From assembly GCF_900313025.1 (NCBI RefSeq), contig NZ_OMPQ01000009.1, positions 124,012-188,011 on the forward strand: DNA of 64,000 nt, read 5' to 3'. The notes beneath the pieces were generated by a model, which was given only the letters and a program-made list of their open reading frames with translations, did no database searches and was not told where the DNA came from. The position numbers and the translations under genes are program-made. Within the stretch, counting starts at the first letter, position 1, and every line of letters starts with the position of its first letter. This document shows, one piece after another, positions 1 to 8,437 of the stretch. This stretch comes from Pseudophaeobacter sp. EL27. GTDB lineage: Bacteria > Pseudomonadota > Alphaproteobacteria > Rhodobacterales > Rhodobacteraceae.

Positions 1-393
1 TTTCCCTATACCACCGAAGATCTGGTGGTGGGGGAACACCTGTTGGAGGCGGGCTGCGAAGTCCTGATGCCCTGGGGCGCGCCGATTGGATCGGGTCAGG
101 GCTTGCGCAATCCCGATGGGCTGCGGGCCATGCGGGCCCATTTCCCGGACACACCTCTGGTGGTGGATGCCGGCATTGGCCGCCCCTCGGATGCGGCGGC
201 TGCAATGGAGCTGGGCTTGGATGCGGTGCTGCTCAATACCGCCGTGGCCAAGGCCGGGGATCCTATCGCGATGGCGCAGGCCATGGCCCAGGCGGTGAGG
301 GCTGGTCAGATCGGATATGCGGCCGACCCCATGCCGCGCCGCGATATGGCGGTGCCCTCGACCCCGGTTCTGGGGCTGGCGGACCTGAAATGA
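1..393 (+). CDS. thiG: Thiazole synthase ThiG, C-terminal part (5' end outside window)
   Basis: The reading frame is open from base 1, so the gene starts upstream and only about 130 C-terminal residues are present. ThiG builds the thiazole phosphate ring of thiamine from deoxyxylulose phosphate, dehydroglycine and ThiS thiocarboxylate. The visible part carries the family's late barrel motifs: [13 protein letters not shown], then [12 protein letters not shown], a phosphate-binding turn, and [12 protein letters not shown]. The Schiff-base lysine would lie upstream. The stop overlaps the thiE start by four bases (ATGA), which indicates a co-transcribed and probably translationally coupled thiamine operon. 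Confidence 0.95.
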   Translation, partial: FPYTTEDLVVGEHLLEAGCEVLMPWGAPIGSGQGLRNPDGLRAMRAHFPDTPLVVDAGIGRPSDAAAAMELGLDAVLLNTAVAKAGDPIAMAQAMAQAVRAGQIGYAADPMPRRDMAVPSTPVLGLADLK

Positions 394-998
394 AGGAACA
401 GCAGATGATGGAACAGTTTTATCTGATTGTAGGCCATGTCGGCCGGTTGGAGCTCTTGGTGCCACAGGGGGCCAAATTGGTGCAGCTGCGGATCAAGGAT
501 GAACCGGAGGCAGAGCTGCGCCGCCAGATCGCCCGCGCCCGCGATTTCTGCGCCGTGCATGGCGCCCAACTGGTGGTCAACGACCATTGGCAGCTGGCGC
601 TGGATCTGAACTGCAACTTTGTGCACCTTGGCCAGGAAGATATGGAAACGGCGGATTTTGCCGCCCTGCGTGCCGCCGGCATCCGCTATGGGCTCTCGAC
701 CCATGACGAGACAGAGCTGGAGCGTGCCCTCAGCCATGATCCGGCCTATGTGGCGCTGGGGCCGGTCTATCCGACCCTGCTGAAGAAAATGAAATGGGGA
801 CCTCAGGGATTGGAGCGCGTCAGCCGCTGGAAAGAGATCGCAGGGAACACACCCCTGGTCGCCATCGGCGGGCTGACACCGGAGCGCCTGCCGGGTGTTT
901 TTGCCGCCGGCGCGGATAGCGCGGCGGTGGTGACGGATATTCAGCTGGCCGATGACCCCGAGGCACGCTGCCGTCAATGGGCAAAGGCCTGCGCCTGA
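390..998 (+). CDS. thiE: Thiamine phosphate synthase ThiE (ThiE/TenI family)
   Basis: This 202-residue protein is a TIM-barrel of normal ThiE size. It should join HMP pyrophosphate to thiazole phosphate to give thiamine phosphate. Visible family motifs are QLRIKD near residue 31, VNDHWQLA near 70, the turn LGPVYPT near 120, and [12 protein letters not shown] followed by [11 protein letters not shown] near the C-terminus, which form the phosphate site. ThiE and TenI are homologous, and the position between thiG and thiF/thiD supports ThiE rather than the aminase-like TenI. The start overlaps the thiG stop (ATGA) and the stop overlaps the thiF start (TGATG). Confidence 0.9.
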   Translation: MKEQQMMEQFYLIVGHVGRLELLVPQGAKLVQLRIKDEPEAELRRQIARARDFCAVHGAQLVVNDHWQLALDLNCNFVHLGQEDMETADFAALRAAGIRYGLSTHDETELERALSHDPAYVALGPVYPTLLKKMKWGPQGLERVSRWKEIAGNTPLVAIGGLTPERLPGVFAAGADSAAVVTDIQLADDPEARCRQWAKACA

Positions 999-1966
999 TG
1001 TCACGCTATGCCCGCCAGATGGTCCTGCCCGAGGTCGGCGCTGCGGGTCAGGCCCGATTGGCCCGCGCTCATGTGCTGGTCATCGGCGCTGGCGGGCTGG
1101 GCGCACCGGTGCTGCAATATCTGGCGGGTGCCGGTATCGGCAGGATCACCCTGCTGGATCCTGACACCGTGGAGGAAAGCAATCTGCACCGTCAGGTGCT
1201 GTTTTCCATGGCAGATATCGGTCAGCCCAAAGTCAGTGCAGCCCGCAAGCATCTGCTGGCGGCCAACCCCGGTCTAACCCTGCACACCCATGTCGAGGCG
1301 CTCAGCGCGGCAAATGTTCAGCGTTTTTTGGCCTCGGTGGATCTGGTGGTGGATGCAGCCGATAGCTTTGCCACCTCCTACATCTTGTCGGATGCCTGTC
1401 TGGACCACGGCCTGCCGCTCATCTCTGCTTCGGTACTGGCCCAACGGGGCTATGTTGGTGGCTTTTGTAGCACCGCGCCCTCGCTGCGCGCCCTGTTCCC
1501 CGAATTGCCGGAAAGCGCCGCCAGCTGTGCGAGCGCCGGCGTCATGGGGCCTATGGTTGGTGTCATCGGAGCCCTGCAGGCGCAGATGGCGCTAAAGACC
1601 CTCTTGCAGCACAGCCCCTCGCCGCTGGGGCGGCTCATCCAGATCGAGATGACAGATATGAGCCTGAGCAGCTTTGACTTTCACACCGCCTGTGAGCCGG
1701 AAAACCCGCTGCGCTTTACCAGTCCCGAGTTGATCCAAACGCAGGCACAGGTGATCGATCTGCGCCCCATTGAGGAAGCTCCCCAGCCTGCCACCCCCAG
1801 TGCCCGGCGCATCCTGCCAGAGGACTTGGCCACGGCAGGATTGGTCCCGGAACACGCAACGGTGCTGTGTTGTCGATCAGGAGTGCGGGCCTGGCGCGCC
1901 GCGCGCAGCCTGCGGGCGCAGGGTTTTGAAAAATTGGAAATCCTTGCCCTCGGAGACCAGACATGA
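998..1966 (+). CDS. thiF: ThiF-type adenylyltransferase with C-terminal rhodanese-like domain
   Basis: This HesA/MoeB/ThiF protein (322 residues) should adenylate the ThiS C-terminus. It has the Rossmann nucleotide motif VIGAGGLGAPV near residue 29, the ESNLHRQVLF segment near 60, and the SCASAGVMGP segment near 172. The start at 998 is chosen because it overlaps the thiE stop (TGATG); an in-frame ATG at 977 lies inside thiE. The C-terminus is a short rhodanese-like domain with a CRSGVR loop (Cys292), a candidate sulfur carrier. Oddity: where family members usually have a zinc CxxC before LFPE, this protein reads PSLRALFPE, and no second CxxC is seen. MoeB is the alternative, but operon context favours thiamine. 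Confidence 0.88.
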   Translation: MSRYARQMVLPEVGAAGQARLARAHVLVIGAGGLGAPVLQYLAGAGIGRITLLDPDTVEESNLHRQVLFSMADIGQPKVSAARKHLLAANPGLTLHTHVEALSAANVQRFLASVDLVVDAADSFATSYILSDACLDHGLPLISASVLAQRGYVGGFCSTAPSLRALFPELPESAASCASAGVMGPMVGVIGALQAQMALKTLLQHSPSPLGRLIQIEMTDMSLSSFDFHTACEPENPLRFTSPELIQTQAQVIDLRPIEEAPQPATPSARRILPEDLATAGLVPEHATVLCCRSGVRAWRAARSLRAQGFEKLEILALGDQT

Positions 1967-2700
1967 GCCGCATTCTGGTGGTGGCGGGCACTGATAGCAG
2001 CGGTGGCGCTGGTCTGAGCCGTGATATTGCCATGGCGCAGAGCCTGAATTGCTCTGTCTCACCTGTCGTCACCTCTGTAACCGTACAAACCAATCAAGCG
2101 CTGATCGCCAGCCATGCTATCCCGCCTAAGATCATTGCGGCACAGATCAAAGCCGCCTTTGATCCAGCTGGTCAGATCCCAAAGGCCATCAAAATTGGCA
2201 TGATCGGCACCCCAGAGGCCGCAAAAAGCCTGGCCCGGTCTCTGCCTACCGGGGTTCCCATCGTGCTGGACCCCGTCCTCAAAAGCTCATCAGGGGGCGC
2301 CTTGATGTCTTTGGAGACACTCGCGCCACTATTGCCAATGGTGACGCTGCTCACGCCAAACCTGGAAGAAAGTGCCCGGCTCTGCGGCACCTGTTACAGC
2401 CCAGAGGACCCACCAGACTTCACCGTGATAGAGCTTCAGGCCCAGAGGATACTCGACAGGGGCGTCGCAGCCGTGCTGATCAAAGGCGGCCATGGCAAGG
2501 GCGCGCGCAGTACCGATCATCTGTTTACCACAAAAACCCACCGGGCCTTTACAGCGCCCCGCCTTGCCATCAACAAACGCGGCACTGGCTGTAGCCTGGC
2601 GACCGCCCTCGCCTGCGCCCTTGCCCAAGGGAAGTCTTTGGAAGAGGCTTGCGGTACAGCAAAGTCCCAACTCACCCAGTGGCTTGGCACTGTGGACTAA
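1963..2700 (+). CDS. thiD: Hydroxymethylpyrimidine / HMP-phosphate kinase ThiD
   Basis: The 245-residue ribokinase-fold enzyme phosphorylates HMP and HMP phosphate in the pyrimidine branch of thiamine synthesis. It shows the N-terminal substrate loop GTDSSGGAGLSRD, the LDPVLKSSSGG segment near residue 105, LTPNLEES near 128, LIKGGHG near 172, and the anion-hole motif RGTGCSLA near 206. It overlaps thiF by four bases (ATGA) and is the last gene of the operon here. It converges on the sensor kinase gene 27 bases downstream, and I saw no convincing terminator between them. Confidence 0.92.
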   Translation: MSRILVVAGTDSSGGAGLSRDIAMAQSLNCSVSPVVTSVTVQTNQALIASHAIPPKIIAAQIKAAFDPAGQIPKAIKIGMIGTPEAAKSLARSLPTGVPIVLDPVLKSSSGGALMSLETLAPLLPMVTLLTPNLEESARLCGTCYSPEDPPDFTVIELQAQRILDRGVAAVLIKGGHGKGARSTDHLFTTKTHRAFTAPRLAINKRGTGCSLATALACALAQGKSLEEACGTAKSQLTQWLGTVD

Positions 2701-2727
2701 GCCGCCCCCCCTTTGCACCGCCAAGGG

Positions 2728-5253
2728 TCAGCCGGACAGGCCCGGCGTCTCGTCCTGACCGATCCGCAACATGGTCAAGGTTTGCAACAACACGGATTTG
2801 CTGATGGGTTTTTGCAGGAAGTAGTCCATTCCCGCCGCCAAGCAGGCCTCGCGGTCGGAGTCAAAGGCGTTTGCAGTCAGCGCAACGATCACCGGCTGAT
2901 CCATATCAAGAGCCCGGATTTCCCGCGTCGCGGCCAGCCCGTCCAACTCCGGCATGGCCATGTCCATGAGGATGATTTCGGGGGCCTCTTGCTGACACAT
3001 GTTGACCGCCTGGCGGCCATTATGCGCCTCAAGCAGGGTGATCCCCAGATCGGCCAGATATTTGCTGATCAGCAGGCGATTGGTTCTGTTGTCTTCCGCC
3101 AGCAACACCCGACAGCCTGCCAAAGCCGCCGTGTCCATTATCGCTTCGACCCGAGTAACAGTGCTGCAGCTCTCCGCCTGTTCCAATTGAATGTTCAAAA
3201 TGAAGCATGATCCATTTTCCTTAACTCGGCACAGATCAATGCCACCGCCCATGCGTTTGGCCAGGATGCTGGAAATCGTCAGCCCCAAACCAGTGCCGCC
3301 AAAGGCCCGCGTGGTAGCCGCATCCGCCTGCTTGAAGCGGTCAAAAATATACTCCGCCTGACTGTCGGAGATGCCAATTCCAGTGTCTTCCACAGCAATC
3401 GTCAGGCGGTAGGGATCCTCATCATCGCAACTGACCTTGATATCTACGCCACCTTCAGAAGTGAATTTCACGGCATTGCCAATGAGGTTCACCAGAATTT
3501 GCCGCAATCGACCATCATCCCCATGCACCCGTTCCGGCAGGTCTTGGGCAAAATTCACCGAAACCCACAGGCCTTTTTCACGGGCTTTGGGCCGCAACAG
3601 ATTGACCGCGCCAGCCACACAGTTGCGCAGATCAAAATCAACCGGGCTGATCGCCAGGCGCCCCGCTTCGAGACGGGACAGGTCAAGAATGTCATTAATG
3701 ATCTTCAGCAGCGCATTTGAGGAATCCTGAATGGTACTCAGATATTCCTTCTCCTCCGAGCCAAGATCAAATTCCGACATCAGCTCCGCCATGCCCAGGA
3801 TGCCATTCATCGGCGTTCTGATCTCATGGGACATATTGGCGAGGAATTCTGATTTGGCCCGATCAGCGCTTTCGGCAGCGGTCTTGGCGTCATTCAGATC
3901 ATTGTTGCGCTGCAACAAGGCCGCATTGGCCTCGATCAGTTTTTCGCGCAGATGCACATCGCGCGTGACATCCAGATTGACCCCAATCATCCGCAACCAG
4001 CCATCGCTATCGGCATAGGCGGTGCCCATGCTGCGAATATGGCGTATTTCGCCGCTGGCCAGAACGATGCGGAATTCCGAGGTATAGCTGCCCCCGGCAT
4101 GAGAGGCCTTACGGTGTTCAAAAACCGCCTGCTCGCGATCATCCGGGTGCAAACAGCGTTCCCAGGTTCCAATCTCAATCGGATCATTGAGTTTGAACCC
4201 ATAGATTTCACGCAGGTTCGGATCCCATATGGTATCGTCGGATTTTGTGTTCAGCTCCCAAATGCCGATCTTGGATATATCCACCGCGATCTCAAGCCGA
4301 CGGGACAGGGTTTCCAACTGACGTTCGCGCCGCTTCAGCGTCCAAATGACATCGCGCCGCGCCGCCGACAAACGGCCCGCTGTGTAAATAGGGACAACAA
4401 TCAAGACACCCGCCACAAAGATCACCAGACGCCAGGGCCAGGGGTTAACCTTGCGGGCTGACCAGCCCCCCTTGGGCCGCGCTACAATCTGCCAGGATCC
4501 AACCGGCAGCGGGATATCCAGGGTCACCGGGTTATCCGTGAGAATGGACGGGTCGCCAAAGAACTGCGCCCCCTCGGCCCCCATTCCGTCCAGCCCAATC
4601 AGTCCAACTTCGATCCCCAGATCAGGAGCGTTGAATCCATGTACCTGATACAGCGGTTCGGCTTTCATCACCGAAGACAAGATACCCCAGAACCGGCGGT
4701 TTTTCCCGGATCCGGTGAACACCGGAAACCGACCAATAAAGGCCTCGCCGCCCTGTACCAGTTGCACCGGCCCGGCGAGGACCATTTCTCGGCTATCACG
4801 CACCTTATAGGCCGCTTCTCGTTGAGCGTCGTTCTTATTGTAGTCCAGCCCCAGGGCCGCCGTGTTGCCTGGCAGCGGATAGATCATCGAAATCACCAGA
4901 TCCGGTGCGGCAGCAACATGGCTGATGCCGGACCGTGTTCCGAGGACCATTTCCCCCAGCTGGGTAAAGCGTTCCTGCGTCATATCCGGTTCGGTAGAAA
5001 GCACTGCAACCAATCCGCGCACCAGTTGGATATCCGCGTTCAGCGCGCCTTCAAGACTGGATTGCAGCAAACTTGCTTCGCGGCGTACATCTGCCCGCAG
5101 CGCTTGGTTGTGAATGGTCTGGTTTTGCCGTTCCGAATAATATCCGGCAGCGACAACCATGACCAAAGCAATCAAAACGGGGATATAGGCGCGTTTCAAG
5201 AGCCCACCGATAGGTTTTGTCGAAGGACCTCTCACGGAACAAACACCACGCAA
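2728..5253 (-). CDS. Membrane hybrid sensor histidine kinase (CHASE-PAS-HisKA-HATPase-REC)
   Basis: The 841-residue protein starts with one membrane segment (about residues 22-38), followed by a periplasmic CHASE-type sensor region to about 268 and a second membrane segment (272-292). Then come a coiled linker, a PAS/PAC domain (about 320-435), a HisKA domain with MSHEIRTPMN (His476), a HATPase with DTGIGIS and GGTGLGL boxes, and a C-terminal receiver whose phosphoacceptor is Asp764 in LMDMAMPELDG. No output domain is present, so a separate partner is expected. The start codon is TTG with GGAGAGG just upstream; an in-frame GTG six codons later is possible. CHASE domains bind small extracellular ligands in other systems, but the ligand cannot be read here. 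No cognate regulator is adjacent. Confidence 0.9.
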   Translation of the reverse strand: MRGVCSVRGPSTKPIGGLLKRAYIPVLIALVMVVAAGYYSERQNQTIHNQALRADVRREASLLQSSLEGALNADIQLVRGLVAVLSTEPDMTQERFTQLGEMVLGTRSGISHVAAAPDLVISMIYPLPGNTAALGLDYNKNDAQREAAYKVRDSREMVLAGPVQLVQGGEAFIGRFPVFTGSGKNRRFWGILSSVMKAEPLYQVHGFNAPDLGIEVGLIGLDGMGAEGAQFFGDPSILTDNPVTLDIPLPVGSWQIVARPKGGWSARKVNPWPWRLVIFVAGVLIVVPIYTAGRLSAARRDVIWTLKRRERQLETLSRRLEIAVDISKIGIWELNTKSDDTIWDPNLREIYGFKLNDPIEIGTWERCLHPDDREQAVFEHRKASHAGGSYTSEFRIVLASGEIRHIRSMGTAYADSDGWLRMIGVNLDVTRDVHLREKLIEANAALLQRNNDLNDAKTAAESADRAKSEFLANMSHEIRTPMNGILGMAELMSEFDLGSEEKEYLSTIQDSSNALLKIINDILDLSRLEAGRLAISPVDFDLRNCVAGAVNLLRPKAREKGLWVSVNFAQDLPERVHGDDGRLRQILVNLIGNAVKFTSEGGVDIKVSCDDEDPYRLTIAVEDTGIGISDSQAEYIFDRFKQADAATTRAFGGTGLGLTISSILAKRMGGGIDLCRVKENGSCFILNIQLEQAESCSTVTRVEAIMDTAALAGCRVLLAEDNRTNRLLISKYLADLGITLLEAHNGRQAVNMCQQEAPEIILMDMAMPELDGLAATREIRALDMDQPVIVALTANAFDSDREACLAAGMDYFLQKPISKSVLLQTLTMLRIGQDETPGLSG

Positions 5254-5476
5254 CCTCTCCCGTTCGACCCTACCTATAGAAGGCCAAACCCATTCACCAA
5301 TACCTTGTCATACCCTCTGACATTTGCCGCACAGGTGTTCACATTCGCTTAACAAAGCGCGCATGCCGTGATTATCTTTGCAGATTTTCAGCCACCGCAG
5401 CCTGTCCCAGCTTCACTTATCATAAGAGACCAGCAGATTCTCCGGTGAATTTACCATAAAATACAAGGAGAAGGCC

Positions 5477-5536
5477 ATGACTTACGCTGTGCAAAGCAAA
5501 GCCAGGCGCGCAGGCAACAGCAGCATGGGTCGCTAA
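5477..5536 (+). CDS. Possible 19-residue small protein
   Basis: The roughly 300-base gap between the sensor kinase start and the DUF2478 stop holds only this short frame, encoding MTYAVQSKARRAGNSSMGR. It is preceded by a good ribosome-binding sequence (AAGGAGAAGGCC directly before ATG). It is basic, with no membrane segment or recognisable family. It may be a leader peptide, a real small protein or chance. The rest of the gap (5254-5476) is AT-richer and probably contains the kinase promoter, but I can assign no element with confidence. Confidence 0.25.
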   Translation: MTYAVQSKARRAGNSSMGR

Positions 5537-5555
5537 ATCACCGGCATCTGCGGTA

Positions 5556-6089
5556 TCAAGCGGCGCTCATGGTGTGTGATAGGGGCTGACAAAGCTGAGC
5601 CCCGGCCCAGGCCTCCAGGGTGTCAACATCGGGAGCAAGCGCGATCCCAAGGTCTCCGACATACTCAAAAAAGGCCTCACGGTTGAGCTGGTTCAAGCCG
5701 ACAAGAACCGGAACCTCCAGCGCCAAAGCCTCGCCGATCACCGCCCGAAATCCGCGTCCCTCAGCTTCGTGTTTGCCAAATTTGTTGATGATCAAGATCT
5801 CCGCCCCGGCTTGCAAAGCGCGTTCTGTCAGTGCAACGGCCTCCTCCAGCGCGGCTGGATCCAGGCGGCATCCGCGGGCATTTTCGCCCAGGGATTGCGA
5901 AATGCGGATCACGGGCCCCTTTGGCAGCACCTGCACATCCATGTCACACCGGCAGCTGTCGCTGCGTTCTGAGTTGACCTGTACAACGCCGCTGGGGGAA
6001 TGACCGGCGGCCAGGAGGCGCTGGCTCAGTTGATGGAGGATTTGATCGGTGTCTCCGCGGCCCTGCGCCATTGTATAGGCAATCTGCAT
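5556..6089 (-). CDS. DUF2478 family protein at the end of the nitrate reductase operon
   Basis: The 177-residue soluble protein belongs to DUF2478, a family with a loose resemblance to nucleotide-binding folds and no firmly assigned function that I know. Visible conserved blocks are the N-terminal MAQGRGDTD, CDMDVQVLP near residue 49, CRLDPAAL near 74, and IINKFGKHEAEGRGFRAVI near 100. A second family member at 58990-59502 has the same blocks. It lies about 75 bases downstream of the parvulin gene on the same strand, so it is probably the last gene of the nar operon, with a small hairpin between them. A role in molybdoenzyme or anaerobic cofactor handling is inferred from location only. Confidence 0.75.
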   Translation of the reverse strand: MQIAYTMAQGRGDTDQILHQLSQRLLAAGHSPSGVVQVNSERSDSCRCDMDVQVLPKGPVIRISQSLGENARGCRLDPAALEEAVALTERALQAGAEILIINKFGKHEAEGRGFRAVIGEALALEVPVLVGLNQLNREAFFEYVGDLGIALAPDVDTLEAWAGAQLCQPLSHTMSAA

Positions 6090-6115
6090 TGTCTTCTTCC
6101 TTGCACTGATCGCAT

Positions 6116-6138
6116 GGGGCAGAGCCGCTGCCTGCCCC
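6116..6138 (-). terminator. Hairpin between parvulin and DUF2478 genes
   Basis: GGGGCAG and CTGCCCC form a 7-bp perfect stem around a 9-base loop. No U-run follows in the direction of the operon, so attenuation or mRNA processing is more likely than full termination. Confidence 0.35.
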
Positions 6139-6164
6139 GTTGTTTTCCTCTTCCGACCTACGCC

Positions 6165-6965
6165 TCAGGTCACCGGCTGCAGATCCGCGCCGGTGATCTC
6201 GGCTCCCGCGGCCAGTTCCTGCACAAAGGCCTGCGCCGAGCGGGCCCAGGCGGCTTTTTCCATGGCGATGGTGATGGCGCGTTTGGCGGCTTCAAAGGGC
6301 AGCTCCTGCCCCTTTGCCACTGCATCCATCCGCACCAGATGATAGCCATGGCGGGACAGGATCGGCACTGGCGTGATCTCACCCTCTCCCAGGTGATGCA
6401 GAAATTTTTCAAACTCAGGCACCGTGTCGCCTGGCCCCAATTGGCCCAGGGCACCGCCCGCAGATTTGGAACCGCAATCGCTGTCAGTCTTGGCCAGCGC
6501 CACAAAATCCTTGGGGTTGGTCTTGAGGCGATCATTCAGCACATTCGCCTTTCTCAGCGCCTTTTCCTTTGCCTCCTTGTCGCGGGGATCACAGGCACAA
6601 AGAATATGCGAGACCTCCCACAGAGGTGGTGAGCGGAACCGTGAAGGATCCCGCGCCCATTCTGACTTTACCTCTTCTTCCGTCGGGGCCTCGACCTCGA
6701 CAGAGGTTTCGAGAAGGCCCCGGATCAGGGCCTCCTCATCTGTTTCAAAGCGGCCCGGCTCGACCTCGGCGGGCTCCGGGGTCAACCCTTGGCGGCGCGC
6801 CTCCTGCAACAGCAGGGTGCGCACGGCAACCGCATTGGCGGCCTTGCGCCAGGCGATGCCGGGTTTACCCGTTGGGGCTTCATGGTTCTGCGTCTCTGCC
6901 GCAACCACGGCATGGGGCACACATTCACCATTGACGATGAGGTCGGGGAAAAGGCCTGCTTTCAT
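6165..6965 (-). CDS. Parvulin-type peptidyl-prolyl isomerase of the nar operon
   Basis: The 266-residue protein has an N-terminal helical region (about 1-115) and a rotamase (PpiC) domain from about 120 to 215, with WEVSHILCACDPRD, FVALAKTDSDCGS, GGALGQLGPGDTVPEFE and the closing SRHGYHLVRMD. It lacks an export signal, so a cytoplasmic chaperone is likely. Parvulins are known neighbours of nitrate reductase genes in several denitrifiers, and this gene sits 15 bases after narI. A role in maturing NarGH or loading the membrane subunit is an inference. Two cysteines at CAC and one at DCG are unusual for this domain and could bind metal. Confidence 0.85.
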   Translation of the reverse strand: MKAGLFPDLIVNGECVPHAVVAAETQNHEAPTGKPGIAWRKAANAVAVRTLLLQEARRQGLTPEPAEVEPGRFETDEEALIRGLLETSVEVEAPTEEEVKSEWARDPSRFRSPPLWEVSHILCACDPRDKEAKEKALRKANVLNDRLKTNPKDFVALAKTDSDCGSKSAGGALGQLGPGDTVPEFEKFLHHLGEGEITPVPILSRHGYHLVRMDAVAKGQELPFEAAKRAITIAMEKAAWARSAQAFVQELAAGAEITGADLQPVT

Positions 6966-6980
6966 CCTATCTACTCCAGC

Positions 6981-7712
6981 TTACTTGTTGGCGGACCGGC
7001 CGGGGGCAACCGGACCAGCACGGGTTGGCAGAGGTTCAGAGCGGCGCGACCGCACCACCTGATAGCCAGGGCGGAAGATATAGCGCACCGGCACCGACAG
7101 CATGTGAACCAAGCGGGTAAAGGGGAAGACCAGGAAGATGGTCAGGCCCAGGAACAGGTGCAGTTTGAAGACAAAGGCCACATCCGAGATATAGGAGGCC
7201 GCTGCGCCATCAAAGAAGATGATCCCCTGCGCCCAGGACATGAACTTGACCATTTCATGGCCGTCCAGATGCCCCAGCGAGGCAAAGACGGTCAGCAATC
7301 CGAGAACCAGCTGCGCCAAGAGCATTGCCAGGATAACGATATCCGCTGTGCTGGAGGTCTTGCGAATGCGCGGATCGGTCCAGCGACGATGAAACAGCAT
7401 ACCGCCGCCCACCAGCGCCATCACGCCGGCGATGCCGCCAACGACAACCGCGCCAACCTGTTTGAAACCATGGCTGATGCCAAGGGCGTCAAAAATGGCA
7501 ATCGGTGTCAACAGGCCGACAAAGTGACCAACAAAGATCACCAACACGCCGATGTGGAACAAGACCGAACCCATGATCAGCTGCTTGCGGCGCAGCATCT
7601 GGCTCGAGGAGGTTTTCCAGGTGAAAGGATCTCGCTCATAACGCGCGATCGACCCGACAATCGCCACAGTAAGAGCGATGTAAGGATAGATACCAAATAG
7701 GAAATTATGCAT
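6981..7712 (-). CDS. narI: Respiratory nitrate reductase gamma subunit NarI (cytochrome b)
   Basis: The 243-residue integral membrane subunit takes electrons from quinol through two b hemes and passes them to NarH. It has five predicted membrane segments: about 4-20, 47-68, 85-106, 127-147 and 180-200. Candidate heme ligands are histidines in LFHIGVLVIFVGH and in the last helix region (KLHLF and RLVH). Length is slightly above the usual 220-230 because of a basic, Pro-rich C-terminal tail. It lies 11 bases after narJ. Confidence 0.95.
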   Translation of the reverse strand: MHNFLFGIYPYIALTVAIVGSIARYERDPFTWKTSSSQMLRRKQLIMGSVLFHIGVLVIFVGHFVGLLTPIAIFDALGISHGFKQVGAVVVGGIAGVMALVGGGMLFHRRWTDPRIRKTSSTADIVILAMLLAQLVLGLLTVFASLGHLDGHEMVKFMSWAQGIIFFDGAAASYISDVAFVFKLHLFLGLTIFLVFPFTRLVHMLSVPVRYIFRPGYQVVRSRRSEPLPTRAGPVAPGRSANK

Positions 7713-7723
7713 GAGAGCCTCCG

Positions 7724-8437
7724 TTATTCAGCCGCCACACCGGTGGAACCGGGTGCAGGATTTTGGGGTTCATCCATGCGCGACAGCATATCGCGCACTT
7801 GGGGACAGCCCGCATTGGGATCGGGACCAAAGAGCACTTCGCTCTCCTCCCAGACCTCATCCAGGGCTTCCAGATCATTGGGGTCCACTTCCGGCTGCTC
7901 CAGCAGCTCGGCCACGGCCTCCTTGTCGGCCTCGACGCCTGCCAGCTGTAAAAGAGCGGCGAACACAGCACCATATTGGCTCTCACGACGGGAAAGCCGT
8001 TCGCTCAAAGCACTAAAGATATGGGCTGCGTCCGCCAAAGTGTCCTGTACTTCGGCAAAGGGACGCGTCGACAGGAATTCCAGTAATACAGGCAGGTGAT
8101 CCGGCAGCTCGGTGGTGTTTGGCTCAAACCCACCATCACGGTAGGTCTCAATAAGCGAAACCATTGCGCCGCCCCGGTCACGGCTTTCGCCGTGCACGTG
8201 TTCAAACAGGTTGAGGCTGAGGGTGCGCGAGCGATCAAAGAGCATGACGTATTTCTCTTCGAGATCGTAGATGTCCTCATCGCGCAGCGCATCCACCAGT
8301 GGGCGCAGCTCGCGCCGTGCCGCAGCTGTCAGCCGGGTGTCGGAGGCGAGCACGCCTCCGATTTCCGACATGGCGCCCTGAAGCTCCCGGGTGGGGTAGC
8401 TCAAGAGCAATGAGATTGCTTTGAGAGTACGGTCCAT
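7724..8437 (-). CDS. narJ: Nitrate reductase delta subunit / maturation chaperone NarJ
   Basis: The 237-residue TorD/NarJ-like helical chaperone is needed to insert the molybdenum cofactor into NarG and to attach NarGH to NarI; it is not part of the final enzyme. Typical features are the N-terminal KAISLLLSYPTRELQ, the EEKYVMLFDRSRTLSLNLFEHVHG segment near residues 60-83, and LPVLLEFLS near 118. The C-terminal third is acidic. The start overlaps the last base of narH. Confidence 0.92.
   Translation of the reverse strand: MDRTLKAISLLLSYPTRELQGAMSEIGGVLASDTRLTAAARRELRPLVDALRDEDIYDLEEKYVMLFDRSRTLSLNLFEHVHGESRDRGGAMVSLIETYRDGGFEPNTTELPDHLPVLLEFLSTRPFAEVQDTLADAAHIFSALSERLSRRESQYGAVFAALLQLAGVEADKEAVAELLEQPEVDPNDLEALDEVWEESEVLFGPDPNAGCPQVRDMLSRMDEPQNPAPGSTGVAAE

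Noticed and set aside
5556-6089. Calling this protein a NTPase from a P-loop
   Set aside because: The N-terminal loop reads GRGDTD rather than GxxxxGK[ST], so nucleotide binding cannot be claimed from sequence.
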